Under the pieces are notes generated by a model. It was not told the DNA's origin. It did no database searches and saw only the letters and a program-made list of their open reading frames with translations. Positions 7,217 through 15,172 of a DNA stretch of 38,328 nucleotides are shown here, piece by piece; the first letter of the stretch is position 1; the number at the start of each line of letters is the position of its first letter. The stretch comes from a bacterium (GTDB lineage Bacteria > Armatimonadota > Chthonomonadetes > Chthonomonadales > JAMCWF01), in contig JAKBZR010000024.1 in NCBI GenBank assembly GCA_021842405.1, positions 1 through 38,328 of the forward strand. Reading direction: 5' to 3'. A program made the position numbers and the translations under genes.

Positions 7217-8842
7217 ATGGCAAACAAGGTTGAAGAGCTTAAAAAGCAAAAGGGCGGTCTCGAAGTATGGCCGGATCTGCTCCGATACTCGAAGACCGGA
7301 TTTCACACGATACCGGAGGATGACCTGCAGCGGTTCCGTTGGTATGGTCTCTACCAGCAGAAGCCCAAAGATGATGGCTATTTCATGCTCCGGGTCAAAA
7401 TTCCGGGAGGAGACGCCACCGCCAATCAGATGAGGGTGATGGGTGAGATAGCGCGGGACTTTTGCCGCGGCTTTGCCGATTTTACAACCCGCCAAAATGT
7501 GCAGTACCACTGGCTGACCATCGAGACCATCCCGGAAGTTTTGGCGAAGCTCAATGCGGTGGGATTGACGACGGTAGGGGCATGCGGTGATATTACCCGC
7601 AACGTCGTCGGTTGCCCGGTCGCCGGTCTTGATCCTCACGAGATCTACGACTGCCGGCCCCTGATTCAAGAAATCACTCGCTTCTTTTTGGGAAATAAAG
7701 ATTTTGCCGATTTGCCCCGCAAGTACAAAATCTCGATCTCCGGTTGTGCCCTCGACTGCGCTCAGCCGGAAATTAATGACGTGGGCTTCACCGCCTTTCG
7801 GCTACCCGCCGGCGACGGATCCGAAGTGATGTTTCAAGTTCGAGTTGGCGGCGGCCTCTCCACCCAGCCCTATTTCTCCCAAAAGCTCGACACGATCGTT
7901 CATCCGTACCAGGTTCTGGACGTTTGCCGCGCCATCACCGAAATATTCCGTGACGATGGCTATCGGGACCGTCGCAATCGGGCCAGGATGAAGTTCTTGG
8001 TCGCCGATATCGGCCCGGAAGAGTTTCAGCGTCGGCTGGTCCAGCGATTGGGCTGGACGCCGGAGCCCGGCGTGTTTGCCGATGATGCGTCGAACGGTTG
8101 CCACGATCATCTCGGAATCCAGTCCCAGAAACAGCATGGTCTCCATTGGGTTGGAGTGGTTTTGCTAAATGGGAGGGTGACCGCCGAGAAGATGTTGGCC
8201 GCCGCTGACATCGCCGGGCGGTTTGGCGACGGCAGTCTCCGCACTACCAACCAGCAGAACCTGATCTTTCCGAACATCGCGGGCGACGATCTTGAGGAGG
8301 CGCAGGCAGCGATCCGGAAAGCCGGTTTTGAGTGGGAGGTATCGCCTTTTCGAAAGGCGGCGGTTGCTTGCACCGGCAGCGAATTCTGCAATCTGGCCAT
8401 TACCGAAACGAAGCTCCGACTGGTGGAAATCATTGAATTTCTGGAAAAGGAGCTGGTCTGGGATGAGGATATCCGAATTAACCTGAACGGCTGCCCCAAC
8501 TCCTGCGGCCAGCACCACATCGGCGACATCGGTTTGCAGGGGTGCCTGGCGAAAGTGGGCGATCAGCGCGTTGAGGCCTACGACATCTGCTTGGGCGGGC
8601 GATTGGGTTCCGATGCGCGCTTCGCGAGGCCGATCGAGCGCAAGGTGCCGGCCGATAAGGTAAAATATGCTATTGCCAACTTGCTTCGCAGCTACCGGCA
8701 ACAACGGAATGCGGATGAGGATTTCTCCCACTTCGTAGAGCGTCGCTCCGATGAGGATTTGGGCGCCATGCTGGGCCTTGAGCTGTTGGCCCAACCCGAT
8801 CCCGACTTCGCGCCGCCGCCTCCGTTGCATGCCATTGAATAA
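7217..8842 (+). CDS. Siroheme [4Fe-4S] nitrite/sulfite reductase (ferredoxin type)
   Basis: A 541-residue member of the assimilatory nitrite/sulfite reductase family, which performs a six-electron reduction on a coupled siroheme and [4Fe-4S] cluster. It has the two-fold repeated ferrodoxin-like/4Fe-4S architecture. Cluster ligands are visible as CTGSEFC (Cys385, Cys391) and GCPNSCGQ (Cys426, Cys430); the first half holds the degenerate copy GACGDITRNVVGCPVAG. Start ATG 7217 has TTGGAG eight bases before it. Downstream of sat, a sulfite reductase role in cysteine synthesis is favoured, but nitrite reductase (nirA) cannot be excluded by eye. No flavoprotein partner adjoins, so electrons probably come from ferredoxin. 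Confidence 0.92.
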   Translation: MANKVEELKKQKGGLEVWPDLLRYSKTGFHTIPEDDLQRFRWYGLYQQKPKDDGYFMLRVKIPGGDATANQMRVMGEIARDFCRGFADFTTRQNVQYHWLTIETIPEVLAKLNAVGLTTVGACGDITRNVVGCPVAGLDPHEIYDCRPLIQEITRFFLGNKDFADLPRKYKISISGCALDCAQPEINDVGFTAFRLPAGDGSEVMFQVRVGGGLSTQPYFSQKLDTIVHPYQVLDVCRAITEIFRDDGYRDRRNRARMKFLVADIGPEEFQRRLVQRLGWTPEPGVFADDASNGCHDHLGIQSQKQHGLHWVGVVLLNGRVTAEKMLAAADIAGRFGDGSLRTTNQQNLIFPNIAGDDLEEAQAAIRKAGFEWEVSPFRKAAVACTGSEFCNLAITETKLRLVEIIEFLEKELVWDEDIRINLNGCPNSCGQHHIGDIGLQGCLAKVGDQRVEAYDICLGGRLGSDARFARPIERKVPADKVKYAIANLLRSYRQQRNADEDFSHFVERRSDEDLGAMLGLELLAQPDPDFAPPPPLHAIE

Positions 8843-8909
8843 ACAAGTAGAATCCGGTAGGACGAGTTACTCCTGATCCTGGCCAGTGCTTATAGATAAG
8901 AAGGAACTC

Positions 8910-10241
8910 ATGAGACAAGATCCGGTAACCATTGATAAAATCGCGGTCCGCGGCTTCAAGTCAATTGGAGATGAGCAGGCAATCGCGTTAAGGCCGTTGA
9001 CGCTGCTGGCCGGCGCGAACAGCTCGGGGAAGTCCAGCATGATGCAGCCGCTGCTGCTAATGAAGCAGACTTTGGAAGCACAGTATGATCCCCCCAGCGC
9101 CTTTCGGTTAGATGGACCGAACGTGTGCTTTACACGCACCGATCAAATTTTAACTCGTGCGGGTGCAGAGAGTTCGGCAAATGAATTCGGCATCAAAATG
9201 GAGATGAGCAACGGTACGCGAGTTGAAGAAGTCTTTAATCAGGGTGAAAGGTTGGGCTTTGATGTCGCCTCGGTGACTTTATCTGACGCTAAGGGAAACG
9301 TCACTCGTATGACTCCGGATATGTCTCATGATGAAATTATGAATACACTACCTGCAAGGTCAATGGAGTTAATTGAGTCCTTTAGAAAAATATACAAAAC
9401 TACTAATACTGAGCACAAGTTGAGTATTAATCGCAATCGTTGCTTTTTATATTATGCAGCTCAAACCTCTGAGGGAATTAGTCCATCTCCTCTGCTTTAT
9501 GGACCACTATTTCAACCATCTGTGTATATTTATTTATATGCGCAGTTGAAGCGAATGATCCATTTGCCCGGTTTTCGCGGACAACCCCATCGAACTTATC
9601 CTTTCACTTCCAGTAACGCCGATAGCCCGGTGGGAACATTTGAAAATTATGTTGCAAGCATCATTGTCAACTGGCAAAAAAATAGAGATGAGCTATCGGA
9701 TAATCTAAATTCTGCATTAGAAGAGATCGGACTTATCTCGAAAATTCAAGCTCAGATGGTGGACGATACGCAGATTGAGCTACAGGTAGGTCTTCATGAG
9801 GCGGACCATCTGTTCAATATCGCGGATGTCGGCTTCGGAGTATCGCAATCATTACCGGTTATTGTCGCTTTAATCGCGGCGGAACCTGGTCAGATCGTCT
9901 ACCTGGAGGAGCCCGAAATTCATCTTCACCCGCTTGCTCAACGGAAGATGGCGCGCCTCATCGCTAATGCAGGAAAGCGAGGCGTGATAGTGGTAGCAGA
10001 AACCCATAGCGCGTTACTGCTCAAAGAGATTCAAACCTTGGTGGCAGGGAAAGAACTGCCCCAAGAAAAAGTCCTCTTACATTGGTTCCAGCTTGATGAG
10101 AAGGGACACACCAAAGTCTCATCCACTGAGTTGGATGAAGACGGCGCTTTCGGCGATTGGCCGGTGGATTTCGATGAAATCGAATTGCGTGCGGAGAACG
10201 ATTACCTCGATGCCGTTGAAAAGAGGCACGCCTACGCATGA
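8910..10241 (+). CDS. AAA15-type (OLD/RecF-like) ATPase with C-terminal DUF3696-like segment
   Basis: A 443-residue ABC/SMC-like ATPase of the AAA15 group. It starts with the group hallmark KIAVRGFKSIGD, then Walker A GANSSGKSS (about residues 35-43). Late in the chain are the signature-like GFGVSQSLP, Walker B YLEEPEIHLHP (about 330-340) and the switch His in VVAETHSALLL. The tail ELDEDGAFGDWPVDFDEIEL resembles DUF3696. ATG 8910 is preferred over an upstream GTG (8886) because AAGAAGGA precedes it. The middle third (roughly 9300-9560) is visibly AT-richer than the neighbours, a hint of transfer. Its stop overlaps the next gene by four bases, so the two proteins are probably made together. 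ATPases of this group commonly control a nuclease partner in phage-defence systems; that function is inferred. Confidence 0.88.
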   Translation: MRQDPVTIDKIAVRGFKSIGDEQAIALRPLTLLAGANSSGKSSMMQPLLLMKQTLEAQYDPPSAFRLDGPNVCFTRTDQILTRAGAESSANEFGIKMEMSNGTRVEEVFNQGERLGFDVASVTLSDAKGNVTRMTPDMSHDEIMNTLPARSMELIESFRKIYKTTNTEHKLSINRNRCFLYYAAQTSEGISPSPLLYGPLFQPSVYIYLYAQLKRMIHLPGFRGQPHRTYPFTSSNADSPVGTFENYVASIIVNWQKNRDELSDNLNSALEEIGLISKIQAQMVDDTQIELQVGLHEADHLFNIADVGFGVSQSLPVIVALIAAEPGQIVYLEEPEIHLHPLAQRKMARLIANAGKRGVIVVAETHSALLLKEIQTLVAGKELPQEKVLLHWFQLDEKGHTKVSSTELDEDGAFGDWPVDFDEIELRAENDYLDAVEKRHAYA

Positions 10242-10702
10242 CGCCGAAGTCTTCTCAGCGATTGGTAGTTGATGCATCAGTTGCCAAAGCTGCTGGGGAG
10301 ACCAATCATCCGGTATCATCGGCCTGTCGAGAAACATTGATGGCGATTCTTGAAGTATGTCACCGCGTCGTTATGACGCAATCGTTACAAGCCGAATGGA
10401 ATAACCACGCCAGTTACATTTCCAAGAAATGGCTGAGTTCAATGACGGCCAAGAAGAAGGTCATTCGACTGAAGGAAGCCGACCTAACCCAAATTAAAAT
10501 TGATTCCACTGGATTAACGGTTGTCGAAAAAGAAGCCATTGAAAAGGATAGGCATTTGGTTCAAGGGGCCGCTGCCTATGATGGAATTATCATCACCCTG
10601 GATAAAAAGATCATCAAAAACAAGGATCGTTTCCAATCTCCTAAACCCATTCGATGGATTAACCCGGAAACGGATGGATATAGTTGCATAGGCACTCTGT
10701 AA
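10238..10702 (+). CDS. PIN-like nuclease partner of the AAA15 ATPase
   Basis: A 154-residue protein translationally coupled to the ATPase through an ATGA overlap. It reads LVVDASVAKAAG near the N-terminus, with Asp12 at the end of the first strand, then AEW (Glu53), an acidic helix EKEAIEKDRH (Asp104), and YDGIIITLDKKI with Asp115 and Asp122. This order of acidic residues around short hydrophobic strands is what PIN-domain ribonucleases show. The fold is inferred from this pattern; no stronger motif is present. As part of an ATPase-nuclease pair it may be the effector that cuts RNA when the ATPase is triggered. Alternative: a nucleic-acid binding PIN-like protein without activity. Confidence 0.72.
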   Translation: MTPKSSQRLVVDASVAKAAGETNHPVSSACRETLMAILEVCHRVVMTQSLQAEWNNHASYISKKWLSSMTAKKKVIRLKEADLTQIKIDSTGLTVVEKEAIEKDRHLVQGAAAYDGIIITLDKKIIKNKDRFQSPKPIRWINPETDGYSCIGTL

Positions 10703-10868
10703 TTTATTGGTTACAAGAGTGATCCAATACAGTTATGCGGTAATCACCAGCGGATAACGGGCGCCGCTTGCGAGAAGGTTTTTTGCCTGCATACGATGAA
10801 ATTCCCCGATAAATAGGCGGCGATTCGGGCTGCTCGCGGATCGCCCATCTGAATTAAGGGAGATTGAG

Positions 10869-12023
10869 ATGGCGCAAATTAAATCAGGGATCATTGGCAC
10901 CGGATTCATCGGGCCGGCTCACGTCGAAGCGGTGCGGCGGCTGGGCGATGTGGAGATGATTGCGCTGGCCGAGCTGGGTGATGAGATCGCTAAGGAGAAG
11001 GCAAAGCTCCATTCCATTCCACGCGCTTACGGAGATTACCACGACCTGCTTAAAGACCCCGATATCCAAGTCGTGCACATCTGCTCACCGAACACCAAGC
11101 ACTTCCACATGGTGAAGGAGGCGTTGAACGCCGGCAAGCACGTCATCTGCGAAAAGCCGCTCAGCATGAACACGGAGGAATCGAGTGAGCTGGTCAGGCT
11201 GGCCGATCGAGCGGATCGAATTACCGCGATTGATTTCAATTACCGATTCTATCCATTAAACCAACAGGCGGCGGCCATGGTGCGGTCGGGTGAGGTAGGA
11301 AAAATTTACGCCGTGCACGGCTCATATCTCCAGGATTGGCTTTTTCTGGATACCGATTATAACTGGCGAGTAGAGCCGGATGCCGGCGGCGAGAGCCGCG
11401 CCGTGGCGGACGTGGGCTCGCACTGGTGCGACCTTATTCAGTTTATCACCGGCGCCCGGATCACCTCGGTCTTTGCCGACCTGGCGGTGATGATCCCGGT
11501 GCGGAAGAAGCCGCTGAAGCCGATCGAGACCTACGCCGGTAAAGAGCTGGATCCGGGTGATTATGAGCCACGCCCCATCACCACTGAAGATTACGGCACG
11601 GTGCTCATCCGCTTTGATAACGGCGCCCGCGGCGTATTTACCGTGCACCAGTGCGCGGCGGGACGGAAAAACCGGCTCTATTATGAGATTGATGGGAGCA
11701 AATGCGCCCTCGCTTATGACCAGGAAGATCCCGAGCGTCTCTGGGTGGGCCGTCGCGACGGGCCGAACCGCATCATGATGAGAGACCCTTCGATCCTGGC
11801 TCCGGAGGCGCGCGCTATCATCAACTACCCGGGCGGGCATCCAGAGGGTTACCCGGACGGCCTAAAGCAGTTCGTTCGCGCGGTATACACGGCGGTGAAA
11901 AGCGGCCGGAAGCCGGAAAAGCCCAACTATCCCGTGTTTGCCGATGGCCATGCCGAAATCGCGCTGGTTGAGGCGGTGCTGCGAAGCCATAAAACCGGCG
12001 CCTGGGCCGACGTCGTCTATTAA
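10869..12023 (+). CDS. Gfo/Idh/MocA-family NAD(P)-dependent dehydrogenase
   Basis: A 384-residue sugar or inositol dehydrogenase-type oxidoreductase. The N-terminal Rossmann motif GIIGTGFIGPAHVEA is followed by the family signature CEKPLSMN and the core FNYRFYPLNQQA. A C-terminal alpha/beta domain carries DVGSHWCDLIQFITGA, with the conserved Asp and His of the active site. Start ATG 10869 has AAGGGAGA upstream. Substrate cannot be read from sequence: members act on glucose, myo-inositol, N-acetyl-amino sugars and others. It stands alone between the ATPase/PIN pair and a convergent outer-membrane gene. Confidence 0.92.
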   Translation: MAQIKSGIIGTGFIGPAHVEAVRRLGDVEMIALAELGDEIAKEKAKLHSIPRAYGDYHDLLKDPDIQVVHICSPNTKHFHMVKEALNAGKHVICEKPLSMNTEESSELVRLADRADRITAIDFNYRFYPLNQQAAAMVRSGEVGKIYAVHGSYLQDWLFLDTDYNWRVEPDAGGESRAVADVGSHWCDLIQFITGARITSVFADLAVMIPVRKKPLKPIETYAGKELDPGDYEPRPITTEDYGTVLIRFDNGARGVFTVHQCAAGRKNRLYYEIDGSKCALAYDQEDPERLWVGRRDGPNRIMMRDPSILAPEARAIINYPGGHPEGYPDGLKQFVRAVYTAVKSGRKPEKPNYPVFADGHAEIALVEAVLRSHKTGAWADVVY

Positions 12024-12045
12024 AGATTAGACAATACATAATTCC

Positions 12046-12225
12046 CCTCCCCCCGCCGTCTAGTCGCCGAAGGCTCAGCGCAACCAAGAGCAGGCGGGGG
12101 GAGGATCAAGGTGGGGGAATGAGATGGCTTCGCTTCGCTCGCAATGACACCTTCCCCCCTTGCGGGGGAAGGCTGGGATTGGGGGGGGATCAATACTGCC
12201 GCAAATCACCCCCATAAAGCTGAAC
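12046..12225 (-). repeat. MITE-like dispersed repeat, copy B (inverted)
   Basis: Occupies the spacer between two convergent genes. Positions 12203-12225 are the inverted form of the 6940-6962 end with only a few mismatches, and about 75 bases next to it (the GCGAAGCGAAGC tract and the C-rich/G-rich hairpin) closely match copy A in reverse. The far side instead has a perfect 12-base inverted repeat, CCTCCCCCCGCC (12046-12057) with GGCGGGGGGAGG (12093-12104), which may terminate both flanking genes. Confidence 0.6.
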
Positions 12226-12249
12226 TGTTACAGGCGGGGGGCGGGTAAA

Positions 12250-13521
12250 TTACATCGAGCGGCTCATGGTGAACTGGAATGTCCACTGTTGGTGCCGCTC
12301 CACCGACCCGGCCCCGAATAGGCTTTGCGGATTGGTGTTGATTTCACTGGCGCCCAGGGCATGTTCCACCGCGAAATCATAATGCCAATCGCCCGCTTCA
12401 AAACCAAAGCCGGTTGTGAGATGATGCTCAATGATGGCAGGAAAGAGCGGAGTTACCGTATTGCTGGGCACCGGATTGGCGCCGAAGCTGTAGCCCAATC
12501 GGAATAAAAAGTTTCGGCCCACATTCCACTCGCCGCCGGCGTTGAATACCAGTTGGTCCTTCCAGTCCATCACGAAAGGAAGCTGGAGCGTGGGCGGCGC
12601 GTTGGGATTGTTGGGATTGAAGGCGTTGATCGTGATGGTTCGGATTGCGCCGGCCCAATCCACCCACTTTAAATCGGCGGCCAACAACGTGTCGGCGTTT
12701 GGGCGATGCGATACGCCGATGCCGACCTCCTGCGGCCAGGTAAAGCCGTCCATTTTCGCCTTGTACTGAACATCGCCTAAACCGATCGCCGATTCATCCA
12801 GCGTGATGTTGCCGGAATAACCAAGATAACTGGCGCTGGTATACACCAATCCCAACGTCGTTTTGGGATCCATCTTATAGGCTAGCCCGATTTTATAGCC
12901 GGCTCCCAACGCGGTGGCGTTATTCATATTCACTCCAAAGAAGTTCATAGGACTGTTGGGTGCCACGAAGTTCGAGGTGTTGGGCAGTACCCTTAAACCC
13001 ACCTGCGAATAACCGACATTGAGCGCCAGGCCGATTGCCAGTTGGTTTGAGAACTTGTAGGCTAGACTTGGCGTCAATTTAATGTAGGCGACTTTGGTGT
13101 AAGTTTCGTCGGTTGTGCCAAAGGGGGTTTTGAGGTTTTTATAGGCGGCGCCCATTCCTCCCTGAGTGAATATCCCCAAGCCCCATGCCCACTGCTTGCC
13201 CGGCATCGGGCCGGACATACCGTAAAATGGCATCACGAAGATTTGCTGAATGGAGTTTGTGTCATTGCCAAGATTGTCGGTATGTGACAGAATCGGGTCC
13301 AGTACTTGAAGGCTGAAGGTCTGCTGGTGATTGCGGGTAAAGCCGATGAAGGCGGGGTTCTGATTCATACAGGCGGCCCCGCATTCCACGGCCAGGCAGG
13401 CGCCGCCCATACCGTCTGCCCGAGCCGTATCTGCAAGCAGATTCATCCCGTTTGTTGCGAGCGCGGCCCTGGCGGTCAAAAGCACCATCATCCCGATGAG
13501 AGCCGTACCGATACGCTTCAT
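12250..13521 (-). CDS. Outer membrane protein of the OmpP1/FadL/TodX family
   Basis: A 423-residue beta-barrel that in this family passes long-chain fatty acids or other hydrophobic compounds through the outer membrane. A clear signal peptide (MKRIGTALIGMMVLLTARAA...) ends near residue 22. It is followed by the FadL-type NGMNLLADTARADGMGGA plug/hatch segment and many amphipathic strands, such as WAWGLGIFTQGG, ATALGAGYKIGLAYKMDP and FLFRLGYSFGANPVP. The protein ends on alternating aromatic strands (WTFQFTMS). Three cysteines (42, 47, 51) near the plug are unusual for an outer-membrane protein. AAGGA precedes ATG 13521. The gene is divergent from a lipoprotein gene, and matching palindromes lie between the two. 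Confidence 0.88.
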   Translation of the reverse strand: MKRIGTALIGMMVLLTARAALATNGMNLLADTARADGMGGACLAVECGAACMNQNPAFIGFTRNHQQTFSLQVLDPILSHTDNLGNDTNSIQQIFVMPFYGMSGPMPGKQWAWGLGIFTQGGMGAAYKNLKTPFGTTDETYTKVAYIKLTPSLAYKFSNQLAIGLALNVGYSQVGLRVLPNTSNFVAPNSPMNFFGVNMNNATALGAGYKIGLAYKMDPKTTLGLVYTSASYLGYSGNITLDESAIGLGDVQYKAKMDGFTWPQEVGIGVSHRPNADTLLAADLKWVDWAGAIRTITINAFNPNNPNAPPTLQLPFVMDWKDQLVFNAGGEWNVGRNFLFRLGYSFGANPVPSNTVTPLFPAIIEHHLTTGFGFEAGDWHYDFAVEHALGASEINTNPQSLFGAGSVERHQQWTFQFTMSRSM

Positions 13522-13692
13522 GCGAATGGTCCTTTCTCTGAGCTGGGTAAAACCAGCTCGATCTAAAAATGGTCGAATTCACCGATATGCTCAAAGATTG
13601 GCGTTGCACCCTATCCGTGAAGGGTAATAACACGAATTCCAACGATCGTAGGGAGCCACGATTTACTTGGTGAATTCATTCACAATCTATTC

Positions 13693-13710
13693 TATACCGG
13701 GTTCGGTATA
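13693..13710. promoter_or_regulatory. Palindrome 1 between the FadL-like and lipoprotein genes
   Basis: TATACC-gggttc-GGTATA, perfect 6-base arms with a 6-base spacer. The same architecture recurs at 13839-13854. The 362-base spacer between the divergent genes holds no gene, so these are the main visible signals there. Confidence 0.45.
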
Positions 13711-13818
13711 ATGGAAATAGCCCATTTGAACTATAAAAATAGTTCGTAAGTAGGGGTAAAATGCGAATGATCGGCGCAAAGAATGGCTAAAATTGCACGA
13801 TTTACCCTAAAAAGCGGG

Positions 13819-13854
13819 TATAATCTCTCGAATTACCAATACCGGGTATGGTAT
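13819..13854 (+). promoter_or_regulatory. Lipoprotein -10 box and palindrome 2
   Basis: TATAAT at 13819-13824 (a TTGCAC lies 20 bases before it, a long spacing) is followed by ATACC-gggtat-GGTAT at 13839-13854. The palindrome would sit at about +8 to +23 relative to transcription start, where a bound repressor would stop RNA polymerase. Confidence 0.45.
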
Positions 13855-13883
13855 CTGAGAAAAATTTAACAAAGAGGGTGTCA

Positions 13884-14975
13884 GTGAAAATTTGTCGCTG
13901 TCTTTTACTGGTTGGGTTGTCATACCTGGTGGCCGGCTGCGCTCAACCTAAAGCCAATGGGGCTGAAAAAAAGCTGATCGAATTCGGCTGGGACGACCCC
14001 AGCACCGCCTACGTCAAAGATCATATCGCTGAAATGGAGCGGATGCCCTTTGACGGCACGGTGATCTACGCCGTCTATAAGGATTCACAAGGGAAGTCGC
14101 TCCAATTCCATTCCACCGACTTTGGAAAATCGGCGATCCCTTGGTCCGCCTTGCAGCCGGCGTTGAACGATCTGAAGGCGACCCACTTTCACCGCTTTAC
14201 CGATAACTTTCTCCGCTTCGACGCGACGCCGGCCGATGTGGATTGGTTCGATGATTTCTCCCCCATCATTCACAATGCGGCCGTCGCGGCCCAATTGGCC
14301 AAGGGGGGAGGGCTTAAGGGAATTCTTTTTGATGAAGAGACCTACGGCTTCCCCATATTTGACTATTCAAAACTGAAATACCATCAGCAGTATACGTTTG
14401 ATGAGTACGCCGCCCAGGCGAAAAAGCGGGGCGAAGAGATGATGAAAGCGTTTCAGTCCAAATATCCCGGCTTAACCCTCTTTCTCACTTTCGGATACTA
14501 TTATACGGGGAGGAGCCGAGCCGACTTGGCGGCCAGCCATTACGGCCTGTTGGCCCCGTTCCTAGACGGCCTGTTTGAAGCGGCCAAAGGCAAAACCACC
14601 ATTGTGGACGGATTTGAAGGAGCTTATGACTATACCACACCCGCCGATTTCAATTACGGTTACCGGATGCAGACATCGAGTGCGCTCACGATCTGCTCAG
14701 TGCCAAACGCTTATCGCCATCACCTCTCCATCGGGTTCGGCATCTGGATGGATATGAATGAGCAATCCAAAGGCTGGCACATCCACAACTTGAATCTAAA
14801 CCCGCGGCCGCCGGCCGAACTCACTGAAGCGCTGACCCTTGCGTTAAAAAAGTGTGATCGTTATGTCTGGCTCTACTGCCAAAAGCCGCACTGGTGGCCG
14901 CCGCAAAACCTGCCGACCGCCTATATCACCGCCGTCGAGAAGGCGCGTAAAGCGGTCGGAATGACCAATCCTTGA
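13884..14975 (+). CDS. Predicted lipoprotein of unknown function, possible TIM-barrel fold
   Basis: A 363-residue protein starting at GTG 13884 after AAAGAGGG. This start gives a compact lipoprotein signal MKICRCLLLVGLSYLVAGC with lipobox LVAG-Cys19. An upstream in-frame ATG (13848) would lie inside the palindrome and add charged residues. The mature part reads FGWDDPSTAYVKDHIAEMER and PFDGTVIYAV, later GGGLKGILFDEETYGFPIFD and YPGLTLFLTFGYYYTG, a pattern typical of glycoside-hydrolase-like TIM barrels with Glu/Asp at strand ends. No family could be named with confidence. It is divergent from the FadL-like gene and probably co-regulated with it. Confidence 0.75.
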   Translation: MKICRCLLLVGLSYLVAGCAQPKANGAEKKLIEFGWDDPSTAYVKDHIAEMERMPFDGTVIYAVYKDSQGKSLQFHSTDFGKSAIPWSALQPALNDLKATHFHRFTDNFLRFDATPADVDWFDDFSPIIHNAAVAAQLAKGGGLKGILFDEETYGFPIFDYSKLKYHQQYTFDEYAAQAKKRGEEMMKAFQSKYPGLTLFLTFGYYYTGRSRADLAASHYGLLAPFLDGLFEAAKGKTTIVDGFEGAYDYTTPADFNYGYRMQTSSALTICSVPNAYRHHLSIGFGIWMDMNEQSKGWHIHNLNLNPRPPAELTEALTLALKKCDRYVWLYCQKPHWWPPQNLPTAYITAVEKARKAVGMTNP

Positions 14976-15172
14976 TTTTGAGTTAGGTTCATTGCGCTCA
15001 TCTAAAATCAGGGTGGGGGTGCATCCAACATTGTCGAAAATGATTCCCGCAGAACTGAACTCACTCAATTGACGCGATTTCGCTTCGGCAGTATAATGAT
15101 TTCGCAATGTTATGTTTTTTGAGCACTTTTTAGTGAATAGCGGCCGTTGTCATACATTTGGAGGATTGATGA

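Noticed and set aside
10703-10868. Terminator after the PIN-like gene (GGCGAT...ATCGCC)
   Set aside because: Only six base pairs with a large loop and no T-run; not convincing.
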